NCBI GenBank assembly: GCA_963766375.1
Contig: CAVXZG010000018.1
Span: 1-26,950, forward strand
Reading direction: 5' to 3'
DNA length: 26,950 bases
From: AC-32 sp963766375
GTDB taxonomy: Bacteria > Actinomycetota > Thermoleophilia > Gaiellales > Gaiellaceae
The notes under the pieces are model-generated. The model made no database searches. It was not told the DNA's origin and saw only the letters and a list, made by a program, of their open reading frames with translations. The translations under genes and the position numbers were made by a program. Shown here one piece after another: positions 1 through 7,289 of this stretch. The first letter of the stretch is position 1. Each line of letters starts with the position of its first letter.

Positions 1-1
1 C

Positions 2-94
2 GTCTTCGACCGGGTCGTCGGCTTGGACGAAGTGCCCGACGGCTACCGGGCGATGAACGACCGCGAAGCGATCAAGGTCATGGTGAAGCCTTGA
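2..94 (+). CDS. C-terminus of zinc-dependent medium-chain alcohol dehydrogenase (partial)
   Basis: Only the last 30 codons are present; the gene enters from the left edge and stops with TGA. The readable tail contains EVPDGYRAMNDREAIKVMVK, a typical ending of zinc alcohol dehydrogenases and of the formaldehyde-dehydrogenase-like branch (GYxAMxxREAxKVxVxP). The active-site and Rossmann regions are outside the window, so substrate and zinc ligands cannot be judged. Family assignment rests on this tail alone. Confidence 0.6.
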   Translation, partial: VFDRVVGLDEVPDGYRAMNDREAIKVMVKP

Positions 95-191
95 TGAGCA
101 GTAGACATCCGACCTTCCGCATGACCACAATGCAGAACGGCCACGGCCGGGCTCGAGCCACTGGCGGCGCATGCAAAGACCGGGAGGTCGT

Positions 192-770
192 ATGGACACG
201 TATCGGACCGTTCTCTATCTGCATTTCCTCTCGCTGCTGATCGGCTTCGGCGCCGCCTCGGTCATCGGGGTCTGCCTCTTCCGGCTCCGCGCGGCCGAAA
301 CGCTCGCGGACGCAGTTCCCTGGGGCATGCTCGCCGGCAAGACGGAGCGTGTTTTCCCGGTCGCGATCATCGGGCTCTTTGCGACGGGCGCCTATCTGAC
401 GAGCGACCTCTGGACCTGGGATACGCGCTGGATCGACGTCTCGATCGCCGGGCTAGTCGTCATCGCGCTGCAGGGACCCCTGGTCGCCGGCCGCCGCGCC
501 AAGGCGCTCGAGCATGCCCTCAAGGAGAACGGCCCCGGGCCGCTCGGCGACGCGGCACGGCGAATGACCCGCGACGCAGCGCTCTGGACGATCACCTTCG
601 CGAACCCGGGAATCGTGCTCGGAATCATGTGGAACATGACCCAGAAGCCCGGCACCGTGGAGGCGATCGCCGCCGTTGTGATCGGATACGTGGTCGGAGC
701 CGCCCTTGCGTTCCGGTTCACGAGGGCCGGTGCCGTCGCGGAGCGGGCAGTCGTGGATCCGACGGCTTAG
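192..770 (+). CDS. Small polytopic membrane protein (DUF2269/CopD-like), function unknown
   Basis: The protein has 192 residues and about five hydrophobic segments, near residues 5-28 (LYLHFLSLLIGFG), 55-72, 83-101, 133-152 and 158-177. Charged, Arg-rich loops separate them, giving a compact integral membrane protein. The ATG at 192 is preferred over an in-frame ATG at 171 because GGGAGG ends four bases before it. The layout resembles the DUF2269 / predicted integral membrane families of soil bacteria, but no catalytic residues are recognisable. It stands alone between a dehydrogenase tail and the secreted protein at 895, with 124 bases following it. No specific role can be assigned. Confidence 0.7.
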   Translation: MDTYRTVLYLHFLSLLIGFGAASVIGVCLFRLRAAETLADAVPWGMLAGKTERVFPVAIIGLFATGAYLTSDLWTWDTRWIDVSIAGLVVIALQGPLVAGRRAKALEHALKENGPGPLGDAARRMTRDAALWTITFANPGIVLGIMWNMTQKPGTVEAIAAVVIGYVVGAALAFRFTRAGAVAERAVVDPTA

Positions 771-894
771 CCCAGACCTGCCGGCAAACACCGGGGAGAG
801 AGGTGGGCCGGCGACGTACTTCCCCTCGCTGGAAAAGGAACCATCCGCGCGCTACTGTGTGAGTAGCCCTCCTGTGCGGCCGCGGGGCGTGAAC

Positions 895-1467
895 ATGAGA
901 CCGCCAGTCGCCCAGGTCACACCAGCAATCCCTGCCGGGTTCGCCGCGGCTTCAATTGCTCTGTCGTTGTTCCTCTTCCCGGCAGGGAGTGGATCCCTGC
1001 AGTCTCTTCCTGTCGGGCCGGTAGCCGATCTCGTTACCGACTCGGTCGTCGCCGCGCTGGAGCCTGCGGCCCGTCCGCCCGCCGCTCTTGCGTCCGAGGC
1101 CACCGCGAGCGTGAGCCACCCCCGGCCAGCGACCCGACCCGCTCAACCACAGGCGGTTCGTCGCGATATCCGGCAGCGCGTCGTCCCGGTGCGTCAGTCG
1201 CCGCCGACCTCCACGCCGGTTTCAGTTCCCGGGACTCCTCAACGCGCGGCGACTTCACAGGCTCACGGCAAGGCGAAGGCGCTCGGGCGGGTGCGCGGGC
1301 ATTCGCCACCGGGTCTTTCCCGACCATCGCGAAGCGGCCCCTCCCATGGACGCGGTCACTCCCCCGAGAAGGAACACGGGGGTCCCGGCGGGCCTCCAGG
1401 CCCGCCGGGCGGCGGAGACACCCATCCGGGTCACGGCGGCGACGGGCACGGAGGGAGCGGGCGATAG
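895..1467 (+). CDS. Secreted or membrane-anchored Pro/Gly/His-rich low-complexity protein
   Basis: The protein has about 190 residues and no recognised domain. It begins with a hydrophobic stretch (IPAGFAAASIALSLFLFPAG) that could be a signal peptide or anchor. An Ala/Pro/Arg-rich middle follows, then a C-terminal tail of Gly, Pro and His (GPPGPPGGGDTHPGHGGDGH). ATG 895 is chosen; a GTG at 889 is also in frame. The upstream part of the open frame (from 706) overlaps the previous gene and is not used. Its TAG stop overlaps by four bases the proposed start of the histidine kinase, so the two are probably translationally coupled and the protein may be an extracytoplasmic partner of that kinase (inference). 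The His-rich tail might bind metal. The ORF at 20579 has similar composition. Confidence 0.55.
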   Translation: MRPPVAQVTPAIPAGFAAASIALSLFLFPAGSGSLQSLPVGPVADLVTDSVVAALEPAARPPAALASEATASVSHPRPATRPAQPQAVRRDIRQRVVPVRQSPPTSTPVSVPGTPQRAATSQAHGKAKALGRVRGHSPPGLSRPSRSGPSHGRGHSPEKEHGGPGGPPGPPGGGDTHPGHGGDGHGGSGR

Positions 1468-3287
1468 GCGCCCCCGCCAGCGGCAGGCTTCGGCTTGCGG
1501 CAGCGCTGCTTCTCCTTGCGCTTCCGCTTGCGGTGGCCGTCTGGACGTTCGGAAACTACGCGGCTCGTCGCCAGCGGGACAATGCCGATCAGCAACTCGC
1601 CGGCGCCCTCGGCGCTGCGAGCGCGGTGTACCGGAACACGCTCGACGAGGCCGGACAGCGCGCGCGAAAGACTGCAAGCTCCCGGCGAGTGCAACGAGCG
1701 TTCCTGAAAGGCCGCGAAAGCGAGCTGAGGCGGATCCAGCGCACGAAGCGCAACGTCGTGCTCACGCGCAAGCCCTCGGGCGCGAGGATTCCTCCCAACG
1801 CAGGCACACGCACTGTGGAGGTGCTCAGCGGAAACCGACGGATTGGCCGAGTGATCGCGTTCGTGCCGCTGGACCGGCGCCTGGCTGCACGGCTCACTCA
1901 GGCGGCAAATGGCCAGCGGCTGGTACTAGAACACGACGGAGTACTGACTGGGCAGAACGGGTCTGTTCGCCTTCAATCGCGCCGACCGTTGACGGGCACC
2001 CGTGACCTGCTGGTGGGCGGCTCACGCTACCGGGTCGTCGCTACTCGCCTCGGGGAAGGCAAGCGCAGCACCCTTGCGCTCGTCGCCCTGAAGCGAAGCT
2101 CGGCCATAGCTGGAGAGGCGAACGCCGCCCGCTGGCGGGTGATGGCCGTTGGCTTCGGCTTGATCGCGGCGCTGCTCACGATCGCCTATGCGGTTTCCCC
2201 GACAATTGCCAGGAGCCGTGTCTCCCGGCAGGAGCGCGACCAAGCGGAGCGCGTCTTGGCTCACGTCGGCGACGGCATCTTCCTCGTCGACCACGAGGGG
2301 GTGATCCGGCTTTGGAATCCGGCGGCGGAGGCGATCACCGGTCTTCGGGCCGACGCGATCCGCGGCCTGCCTGCGCAGGAAACGATCCCGGGCTGGACCG
2401 CGATAACCGCGATCGTCCCCGTGGCTCCCAAGCCGGGTGGAGCGCACGAGGAGATGAGTGCCGAGACAGTGCCGCTCGACATCGCCGGAAAGGAAATCTG
2501 GCTCTCGATCGTCGGCGTTGCCCTGGCCGACGGAACCGTCTACGCCTTTCGCGACGTGACGCGGGAGCGGCGGCTCGAGGACCAGCGGTCGGAGTTCGTC
2601 GCGACCATCTCCCACGAGCTTCGCACCCCGCTTGCCTCCCTACACGGAGCCGCGCTGACACTTCGCGAGCACGGGCAGGATCTGAGCGCCCAGACGCAAC
2701 ACGACCTGCTGGACATGATCGCCGGCCAGTCGCGGCGCCTTGCCGACCTCATCGAGGAGATCCTCGTCGCCGGGCAGCTCGACAGCGGCTCCCTCCACGT
2801 CGTCAGCGAGCCGTTCGACCCCGAGGAGCTCGTCTGGGCCACCGTAGCCGCGGCCCGCGTGGAAGTCGATGAGAGCATGCAAATCGACGTCTCCATGGCG
2901 ACTGCTCTCCCGATGGTCCGGGGCGACGCCAGGCGGACGCGACAGGTGCTCTCCAACCTCGTCGACAACGCGATCAAGTACTCGCCGGATGGCGGGCGCA
3001 TCGAGCTGCTCGTGGACGCGGACGACGAGTACGTGCGTTTCTCGATCCGCGACGAGGGCCTGGGTATCCCGCTTGGCGAGCAGAAGCGAATCTTCGACAA
3101 GTTCTACCGGCTTGATCCCGACCAGCGCCGCGGGATCGGCGGGAGCGGGCTCGGCCTCTACATCTGCCAGGAGCTCGTCCGCTCGATGAACGGCCGGATC
3201 CGCGTCGAGTCCGACCCGGGCCAGGGGGCGGTCTTCACGTTCGAGCTCCCGGTGGCCGAGCGCATCGCGACGACCTCGGCTGCCTGA
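1464..3287 (+). CDS. Orphan sensor histidine kinase (signal anchor, extracytoplasmic sensor, TM, PAS, HisKA, HATPase)
   Basis: Membrane histidine kinase; no response regulator lies nearby. Numbering from the first canonical start (GTG 1533): variable extracytoplasmic region ~10-200, TM2 ~203-225, PAS ~235-345 (GDGIFLVDHEGVIRLWNPAA), H-box with phospho-acceptor His361 (ISHELRTPLAS), N-box ~472-483 (VLSNLVDNAIKYS), G1 DEGLGIP, F-box IFDKFYRL, G2 GGSGLGLYI. All kinase motifs look intact. GTG 1533 cuts through the first hydrophobic helix (LAAALLLLALPLAVAVW). No ATG, GTG or TTG occurs in frame for well over 100 bases upstream of it. I place the start at ATA 1464: it overlaps the previous TAG stop as ATAG and follows GGAGGG by eight bases. 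The kinase assignment is firm; the start is a hypothesis. Confidence 0.88.
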   Translation: MGAPASGRLRLAAALLLLALPLAVAVWTFGNYAARRQRDNADQQLAGALGAASAVYRNTLDEAGQRARKTASSRRVQRAFLKGRESELRRIQRTKRNVVLTRKPSGARIPPNAGTRTVEVLSGNRRIGRVIAFVPLDRRLAARLTQAANGQRLVLEHDGVLTGQNGSVRLQSRRPLTGTRDLLVGGSRYRVVATRLGEGKRSTLALVALKRSSAIAGEANAARWRVMAVGFGLIAALLTIAYAVSPTIARSRVSRQERDQAERVLAHVGDGIFLVDHEGVIRLWNPAAEAITGLRADAIRGLPAQETIPGWTAITAIVPVAPKPGGAHEEMSAETVPLDIAGKEIWLSIVGVALADGTVYAFRDVTRERRLEDQRSEFVATISHELRTPLASLHGAALTLREHGQDLSAQTQHDLLDMIAGQSRRLADLIEEILVAGQLDSGSLHVVSEPFDPEELVWATVAAARVEVDESMQIDVSMATALPMVRGDARRTRQVLSNLVDNAIKYSPDGGRIELLVDADDEYVRFSIRDEGLGIPLGEQKRIFDKFYRLDPDQRRGIGGSGLGLYICQELVRSMNGRIRVESDPGQGAVFTFELPVAERIATTSAA

Positions 3288-3304
3288 GCGATCGTGACTT
3301 CGGC

Positions 3305-3562
3305 CTAGCGCTTCTCGGCCAGAGCGAAGTGCTCGTCTTGCGCGATTATCGACGCGCCGTCGACGCGATGGCCCGAGGTGGTCAAGTAGCGCTGCGGCCG
3401 GGCTCGCGCCTCGTCGTACTCGTCGATCGTGAGAGAGATGCGCGCAAAGCAGCGCTGATCGCTGCACTCGCAAAGAAACGGGATCGGAGGCTCCATCCGG
3501 AGCTCACGTGCCTTGGCGGCGATGCTCTCGTTCGCTTCCCGAAAAACGTTCTCCGTCTCCAA
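3305..3562 (-). CDS. Small CEC-motif protein A (paralogue of the 3657 gene)
   Basis: A small soluble protein of unknown function with the cysteine cluster FLCECSDQRC, then ISLTIDEYDEARA, and a C-terminal segment ending FALAEKR. The divergently transcribed gene at 3657 has the same arrangement, so the two are paralogues. The C-E-C-x4-C spacing suggests metal binding or redox activity, though only three cysteines are present. I start at TTG 3562, preceded by GGAGG with seven bases spacing. The alternative GTG at 3592 gives ten more residues but its purine run abuts the start codon. It converges with the histidine kinase (17-base gap). Confidence 0.65.
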   Translation of the reverse strand: METENVFREANESIAAKARELRMEPPIPFLCECSDQRCFARISLTIDEYDEARARPQRYLTTSGHRVDGASIIAQDEHFALAEKR

Positions 3563-3629
3563 GCTCCGGCCTCCGCAGTCGGTTGAGAGCACCTCCCCGC
3601 CCCATTCCTCGTTCAGCCAACGCGAAACG

Positions 3630-3643
3630 TGATTCGCGAATCA
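3630..3643. promoter_or_regulatory. Perfect 14-bp palindrome between divergent CEC-motif genes
   Basis: TGATTCGCGAATCA is a perfect inverted repeat lying between the start of the minus-strand gene (3562) and that of the plus-strand gene (3657). Its position, about 14 bases upstream of the plus-strand ATG, fits an operator serving one or both genes. The regulator is unknown. Confidence 0.45.
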
Positions 3644-3656
3644 GGAATTTGCGAGA

Positions 3657-4007
3657 ATGAACGTCGTGTCCGAACGAGACCAACGCCTGGCAGGGAACGA
3701 GGCGCTCTTCCGAGAGGTCAACGAGCGCGTGGCCGAGGTCGCCACGCACTTCGTCGAGGTCGAGACTCGCGGCGAACAGATCAACTTCGCTTGCGAGTGC
3801 GGGCGCGCTACCTGTGCGGAGCCGATCGCGATGACTCTGGCCGAGTACGAGGCGATTCGCGCCGAGTCGACCCACTTCGCCGTCGTCCCGCAACACGAGC
3901 AGCTGGAGATCGAGGTCGTGATCGAGCGGCGTCCGACCTACTTCGTCGTCGAGAAGCGCGAGCCGGATGCTCAAGAGGTAGCGCGGAAGACTGATCCGCG
4001 GGCATAG
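3657..4007 (+). CDS. Small CEC-motif protein B (paralogue of the 3305 gene)
   Basis: A 116-residue soluble acidic protein. It starts with an amphipathic helix (NEALFREVNERVAEVA), followed by INFACECGRATC (C-E-C-x4-C), IAMTLAEYEAIRAES and a strand-rich end containing FVVEKREPDA. The helix, cysteine cluster, LT-x2-EY-(E/D)-x2-RA element and terminal VEK/AEK all recur in the same order in protein A, so a shared fold is well supported. A function is not. The motif is not that of a standard zinc ribbon, which needs four ligands; a fourth could be the conserved His (QHEQ here, GHRV in A). It converges with the MFS gene, leaving a 12-base gap. Confidence 0.75.
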   Translation: MNVVSERDQRLAGNEALFREVNERVAEVATHFVEVETRGEQINFACECGRATCAEPIAMTLAEYEAIRAESTHFAVVPQHEQLEIEVVIERRPTYFVVEKREPDAQEVARKTDPRA

Positions 4008-4019
4008 CTACCTCGGCGC

Positions 4020-5682
4020 CTACGGCAGATTCAGGGCGGCGGAACCGAGGCGACCTGCGATTACCGCGTCGGCCGCCTCCGCGCTTGGCGAGTGCCCGGT
4101 CACCGCGGCGATGAAGACGTCGCGCTCCAAGGCGTACAGCTCGACCTCGGTGCAGAGCGGTTACCGTGGCCGTGCGGGGCACGTCGCGCAGGAGTGCGAT
4201 CTCACCGAAGTAGTCACCGCGCCCCAACGTCACCTGCGGGCTACCGTCGAGCGCGACCGCCACCTCCCCTTCGCCGATCACGTAGAAGAGGTCCCCGGGT
4301 TCGCCCTGGTGAAAGACGACCTGACCTGCCGGGACGCTGACGTGAGAGAGGCGCGAAGCAAGCTGCTCGAGCGTCATCGGCGGGAGCGGCGCGAAGATCG
4401 GGATAACGCGGAGCAGGGCGAGCTCGGACTCCGGCACCGGCGCCGCCGCGTCAACCGCGTTGAGGGGTCGCCAGAACAGGAGCACGAGCACCGATAGCCC
4501 GCTGCCGGCCGCGATCAACGCGCCACGGGCGCCGAGCACCGTGGTCAGGAGCGGTGCAAGGATCGCCCCGATCGCAATCGTCGCCAGAAAGACGCTCTCG
4601 AGCACACCGAACACCCGCGCCCGCACCTCGTCGGGCGCGGCGCGCTGGAGCAGCGTCAAGCCGGCGACATCGACGAGCGTGTTTCCTACCCCCAGGATTC
4701 CCAGAAGGACGAGCGCCGCGGCGACGCTGGGCCAGATCCCGAGCAGCGCCAGCGGCACCCCCCACACAAGGATCCCGACCCGGAACACGGCCGCCAGGTG
4801 GCTGGTTCCGATCAGCGTGAGCATGACGAGCATGCCGGCGAGGGCGCCGATGCCTACGGCCGAGTTGAGGAAGCCGACGCCGGATGGCCCAAGGTCGAGG
4901 ACCTGGAGCGCCGTCACTACGAGGAGGACGCGCAGGATCCCGGCGGCCAGCGTCTGGGCCCCGTAGAGACCGACTATGAGCCGGAGCCGGCGTTCGGCAG
5001 CGATCGCGCGAAAACCGGCGAGCGCCTCACGAAGGATGCTGTCGCCCGCGATGCCGGGACCGCCGCGGCTGTCGCCTACGATCCTGCCGAGGACGAAGGC
5101 CGACCACAGGAACAGCGCCGCCGCCATCGCGAAGACGGCGCCAACGCTCGTGACGGCGAGGAGGAGGCCGCCGAGCGCGGGGCCGACGAAGAAGCCGACG
5201 CTCTCGAGCGTCGTCGAGGTCGCGTTCGCCGCGGTGAGCTCCTCGGCTGACCGTGCCAGCGAAGGAAGCAGCGCCGACTGGGCCGGCCCGAAGGCGGTGC
5301 CCGTCACGGCGGCAATGGCCGCGAGCGCGTAGACGGTCACAGCGGGCGCTCCGCCGAAGACCGCCGCCGCCGCGCCCGCCATCGCACAGGCGCGGGCGAG
5401 ATCCGCGGCGACCATGATCCGTTTGCGGCGGAAGCGGTCACCGAGCAACGCCGCGAAGGGCGCGACGACCGCGGCGGGGAGAAGCCGGACGAGCGCGACG
5501 AGTCCGACTGCACTCGCGCCGCCGGCGCGATAGGCGAACACCGCGAGCGCTACTTCATAGCCCCACTGGCCGATGATCGAGCCGCCCCAGGCGAGCTCGA
5601 GCCGGCGCAGATCCTCGTTGTGGAAGACCGCCGCGAACGCTCGCAGAGACTCGCGGAGGCGCCGGCGCAGGGAGGTCGGCAC
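4020..5682 (-). CDS. MFS transporter fused to C-terminal cyclic-nucleotide-binding domain (frameshifted)
   Basis: Residues ~30-405 form a 12-helix major facilitator resembling the MFS_3/enterobactin-exporter-like group (GDRFRRKRIMVAADLARA between helices 2 and 3). Residues ~425-550 form a cNMP-binding domain with PAGQVVFHQGEPGDLFYVIG and a phosphate-binding cassette YFGEIALLRDVPRTATV. An extra base near 4153 shifts the frame after residue 510. Removing it restores TEVELYALERDVFIAAVTGH and a stop at 4020, giving 553 residues; unrepaired, the frame runs on as nonsense to 3808. Start is GTG 5682 with no clear ribosome site. The fusion suggests transport gated by a cyclic nucleotide, but ligand and substrate are unknown. 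The cNMP domain could instead bind another small molecule. Confidence 0.85.
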
Positions 5683-5794
5683 TGCCGGAGGATCGCAGGT
5701 CGAGTTGCGTTTTCAAAGCGGGAGCCGGAAGATGGCTCTGCCCGTGCGCGTCTAGTACGTGACAGCCATTTTCGAGATTTCGAGAGGAGGAGCC

Positions 5795-5941
5795 GTGGAG
5801 GACGATCGCGAGAGGCTGAAGCTGGCCAACGACGAAGGCGAGGACGTCGAGGGCCACAAGCTCGAGCCGACCGAGGACGAGAAGCTCAAGCTCAAGCTCG
5901 CCAACGACGAGGGCGAGGACGTCGAGGGCCACAAGCTCTAG
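5795..5941 (+). CDS. 48-residue acidic peptide with two copies of a 16-residue unit
   Basis: Start is GTG 5795, four bases after AGGAGG; an in-frame GTG at 5759 has no such site. The product is a short leader (VEDDRER), LKLANDEGEDVEGHKL, linker EPTEDEKLK, and the same 16 residues again at the C-terminus. It is strongly acidic, with no cysteine, no signal peptide and no membrane segment. The two copies differ at only three bases, all synonymous. A Rho-independent-type hairpin follows directly, so it is probably a monocistronic transcript. I do not recognise a family with certainty. Repeated (D/E)DVEGH-type motifs in tiny ORFs bring to mind modified-peptide precursors, but no modifying enzyme is nearby. 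Confidence 0.65.
   Translation: MEDDRERLKLANDEGEDVEGHKLEPTEDEKLKLKLANDEGEDVEGHKL
5816..5938 (+). repeat. Tandem 48-bp coding repeat (two units, 27-bp linker)
   Basis: Units at 5816-5863 and 5891-5938 are 45/48 identical, and all three differences are third-position synonymous changes. They encode LKLANDEGEDVEGHKL twice within the small acidic peptide. Confidence 0.85.
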
Positions 5942-5957
5942 ACCGAAGGCGCGCCGC

Positions 5958-5989
5958 AATCAGGCTGAGAGGACCTTCTCGGCCTGATT
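5958..5989. terminator. Bidirectional intrinsic-terminator-like hairpin
   Basis: AATCAGGC at 5958-5965 pairs perfectly with GCCTGATT at 5982-5989. The stem continues inward through a wobble pair and GAGA/TCTC to a six-base loop. It lies between the convergent peptide gene and the NfeD-like gene, so it may end both transcripts. The trailing T-run is weak on the plus strand (GGGCTTTCC). Confidence 0.6.
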
Positions 5990-5999
5990 GGGCTTTCCA

Positions 6000-6329
6000 T
6001 CAATCGGATCGGGATTCAGGAGCTACGACGAGGGTCAAGCCGTCGAGCGCTTCGATGCGGACCGCCTGTCCCACGTCAGCTCCCTCGGCGCAGCGGGCCT
6101 CCCAGAGCTCGCCGAGCACGCGGACCTGTCCGGTCGGGTGGCACGGAGCGACGACCTCGGCGAGTTGGCCGACCATGGCTTCGGCTCCCGTCTGCGGTCG
6201 CCAGCGCCGAGCCAGCCGGAGCCCCCAGCCGAGCTCGACCGCCTCGATCCCGATGCCGCCGAGCACCGCGATCAGGTTCCATGGCCAGGGCGCGAAGAAC
6301 GCGAGAATGATCGCCAGGGTCAGGGCCAT
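6000..6329 (-). CDS. Short NfeD-like membrane protein with OB-fold domain
   Basis: A 109-residue protein. Residues 1-40 are hydrophobic (LTLAIILAFFAPWPWNLIAV, then GGIGIEAVELGWG), with one or two membrane helices. Residues ~52-105 match the NfeD C-terminal beta-barrel (OB-like) domain: a G-x-VRVLGELWEA core and QAVRIEALDGLTLVV. Such short NfeD proteins usually partner with stomatin/SPFH or membrane proteases, but neither is present. Its ATG follows the TAA stop of the upstream permease with no gap (TAA at 6332-6330, ATG at 6329), so it is the last cistron of the BMP-type importer operon. The family call is good; a role in the importer is inference. Confidence 0.75.
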   Translation of the reverse strand: MALTLAIILAFFAPWPWNLIAVLGGIGIEAVELGWGLRLARRWRPQTGAEAMVGQLAEVVAPCHPTGQVRVLGELWEARCAEGADVGQAVRIEALDGLTLVVAPESRSD

Positions 6330-7289
6330 TTAGAGCTCCTCGCGCACGTAGGGAACTCCGAGGCTAGCCGGAGCGCCCAGGCGGCGCTTCGTCCAGCCGG
6401 CTGAGACGAGCACCAGCACGACGATCGTCGCGACGTAGGGCAACGACTGGAACAGCTCCGGCGCGATCGTCACGCCTCGGGCCTGCAAGGTGTACGGCAG
6501 GGCTGCAAAGGCGCCGAAGAAGTACGCGCCGACCAGGCAGAGCTCGGGCCGCCAGAACGCGAAGATGACGAGCGCGATCGCGATCCAGCCGGCACCGGAG
6601 GTGAGCCCGTCCACCCACTGCGGAGTGATCGAGAGGCTGAAGCACGCGCCGCCGACGCCTGCGAAGGCGCCTCCGGCGATCGTGTGCGCGTAGCGATAGC
6701 GCGCGACGTTGATCCCCATCGCATCGGCGGCCGCCGGCGACTCGCCGACCGCACGCACGTTGAGGCCCGGCCGGGTCCGCGCGAGGTAGAGCCCGATCGC
6801 GATCACGCAGAGCCAGGAGCCGTAGACGAGCACGGGCTGACCGAAGACGATCGGGCCAATCACCGGCAGCTTCTGGAGGCCGAACAGGTCGACCGGTTCG
6901 AAGGCATGCCGCGCCGGCTGGTCGGCCAGCTCGAGGTCGTTCCCGAGGTAGGACGAGAGGCCGGCGGCGCCCGCGAAGATGGTCAGCGCCAGTCCCGAGA
7001 CGATCTGGTTGGCCCGCAACGTGACGACGAGGAACGCGTGGATCAGCGCCAGCAGCCCGCCGGTCAGGGCGGCCACGAGAATCGCCACGGCGAGAACGAG
7101 CTGCGAGCTGCCGTGAATGCGCTGTACGGCCCAGAAGCCCAGCACGGCGCCGATCAGCATCATCCCCTCGACGCCGAGATTCAGCACCCCCGAGCGCTCG
7201 GCCAGCAGCTCGCCAAGCGCGGCGAAGAGGAGCGGCGTGCCGTAGAGCACGCCCGAGGCCGCGACGACGACGAGGATGCTGTTGTTCAC
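6330..7289 (-). CDS. BMP-type (nucleoside-like) ABC transporter permease 2
   Basis: A 319-residue polytopic permease of the BPD_transp_2 family, with about eight to nine helices. Hallmarks are an N-terminal helix with LLFAALGELLAERSGVLNLG and VEGMMLIGAVLGFWAV, and the coupling-loop element NVRAVGESPAAADAMGINV. This is the second permease expected in PnrA/BMP-type nucleoside or purine importers (YufQ-like). Start is GTG 7289, overlapping the stop of permease 1 by four bases (GTGA). An open frame reading through from 8405 arises only because permease 1 is frameshifted; it is not a fusion protein. Confidence 0.88.
   Translation of the reverse strand: MNNSILVVVAASGVLYGTPLLFAALGELLAERSGVLNLGVEGMMLIGAVLGFWAVQRIHGSSQLVLAVAILVAALTGGLLALIHAFLVVTLRANQIVSGLALTIFAGAAGLSSYLGNDLELADQPARHAFEPVDLFGLQKLPVIGPIVFGQPVLVYGSWLCVIAIGLYLARTRPGLNVRAVGESPAAADAMGINVARYRYAHTIAGGAFAGVGGACFSLSITPQWVDGLTSGAGWIAIALVIFAFWRPELCLVGAYFFGAFAALPYTLQARGVTIAPELFQSLPYVATIVVLVLVSAGWTKRRLGAPASLGVPYVREEL

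Noticed and set aside
1346..2005. Open frame of 219 residues overlapping the start of the histidine kinase
   Set aside because: It is an Arg/Ala/Thr-rich shadow of the kinase and the Pro-rich gene with no recognisable features.
3808..4150. C-terminal extension of the MFS-cNMP protein beyond residue 510
   Set aside because: It is low-complexity Arg/Ser-rich and overlaps the CEC-motif gene; the shifted frame restores the expected end of the cNMP domain at 4020.
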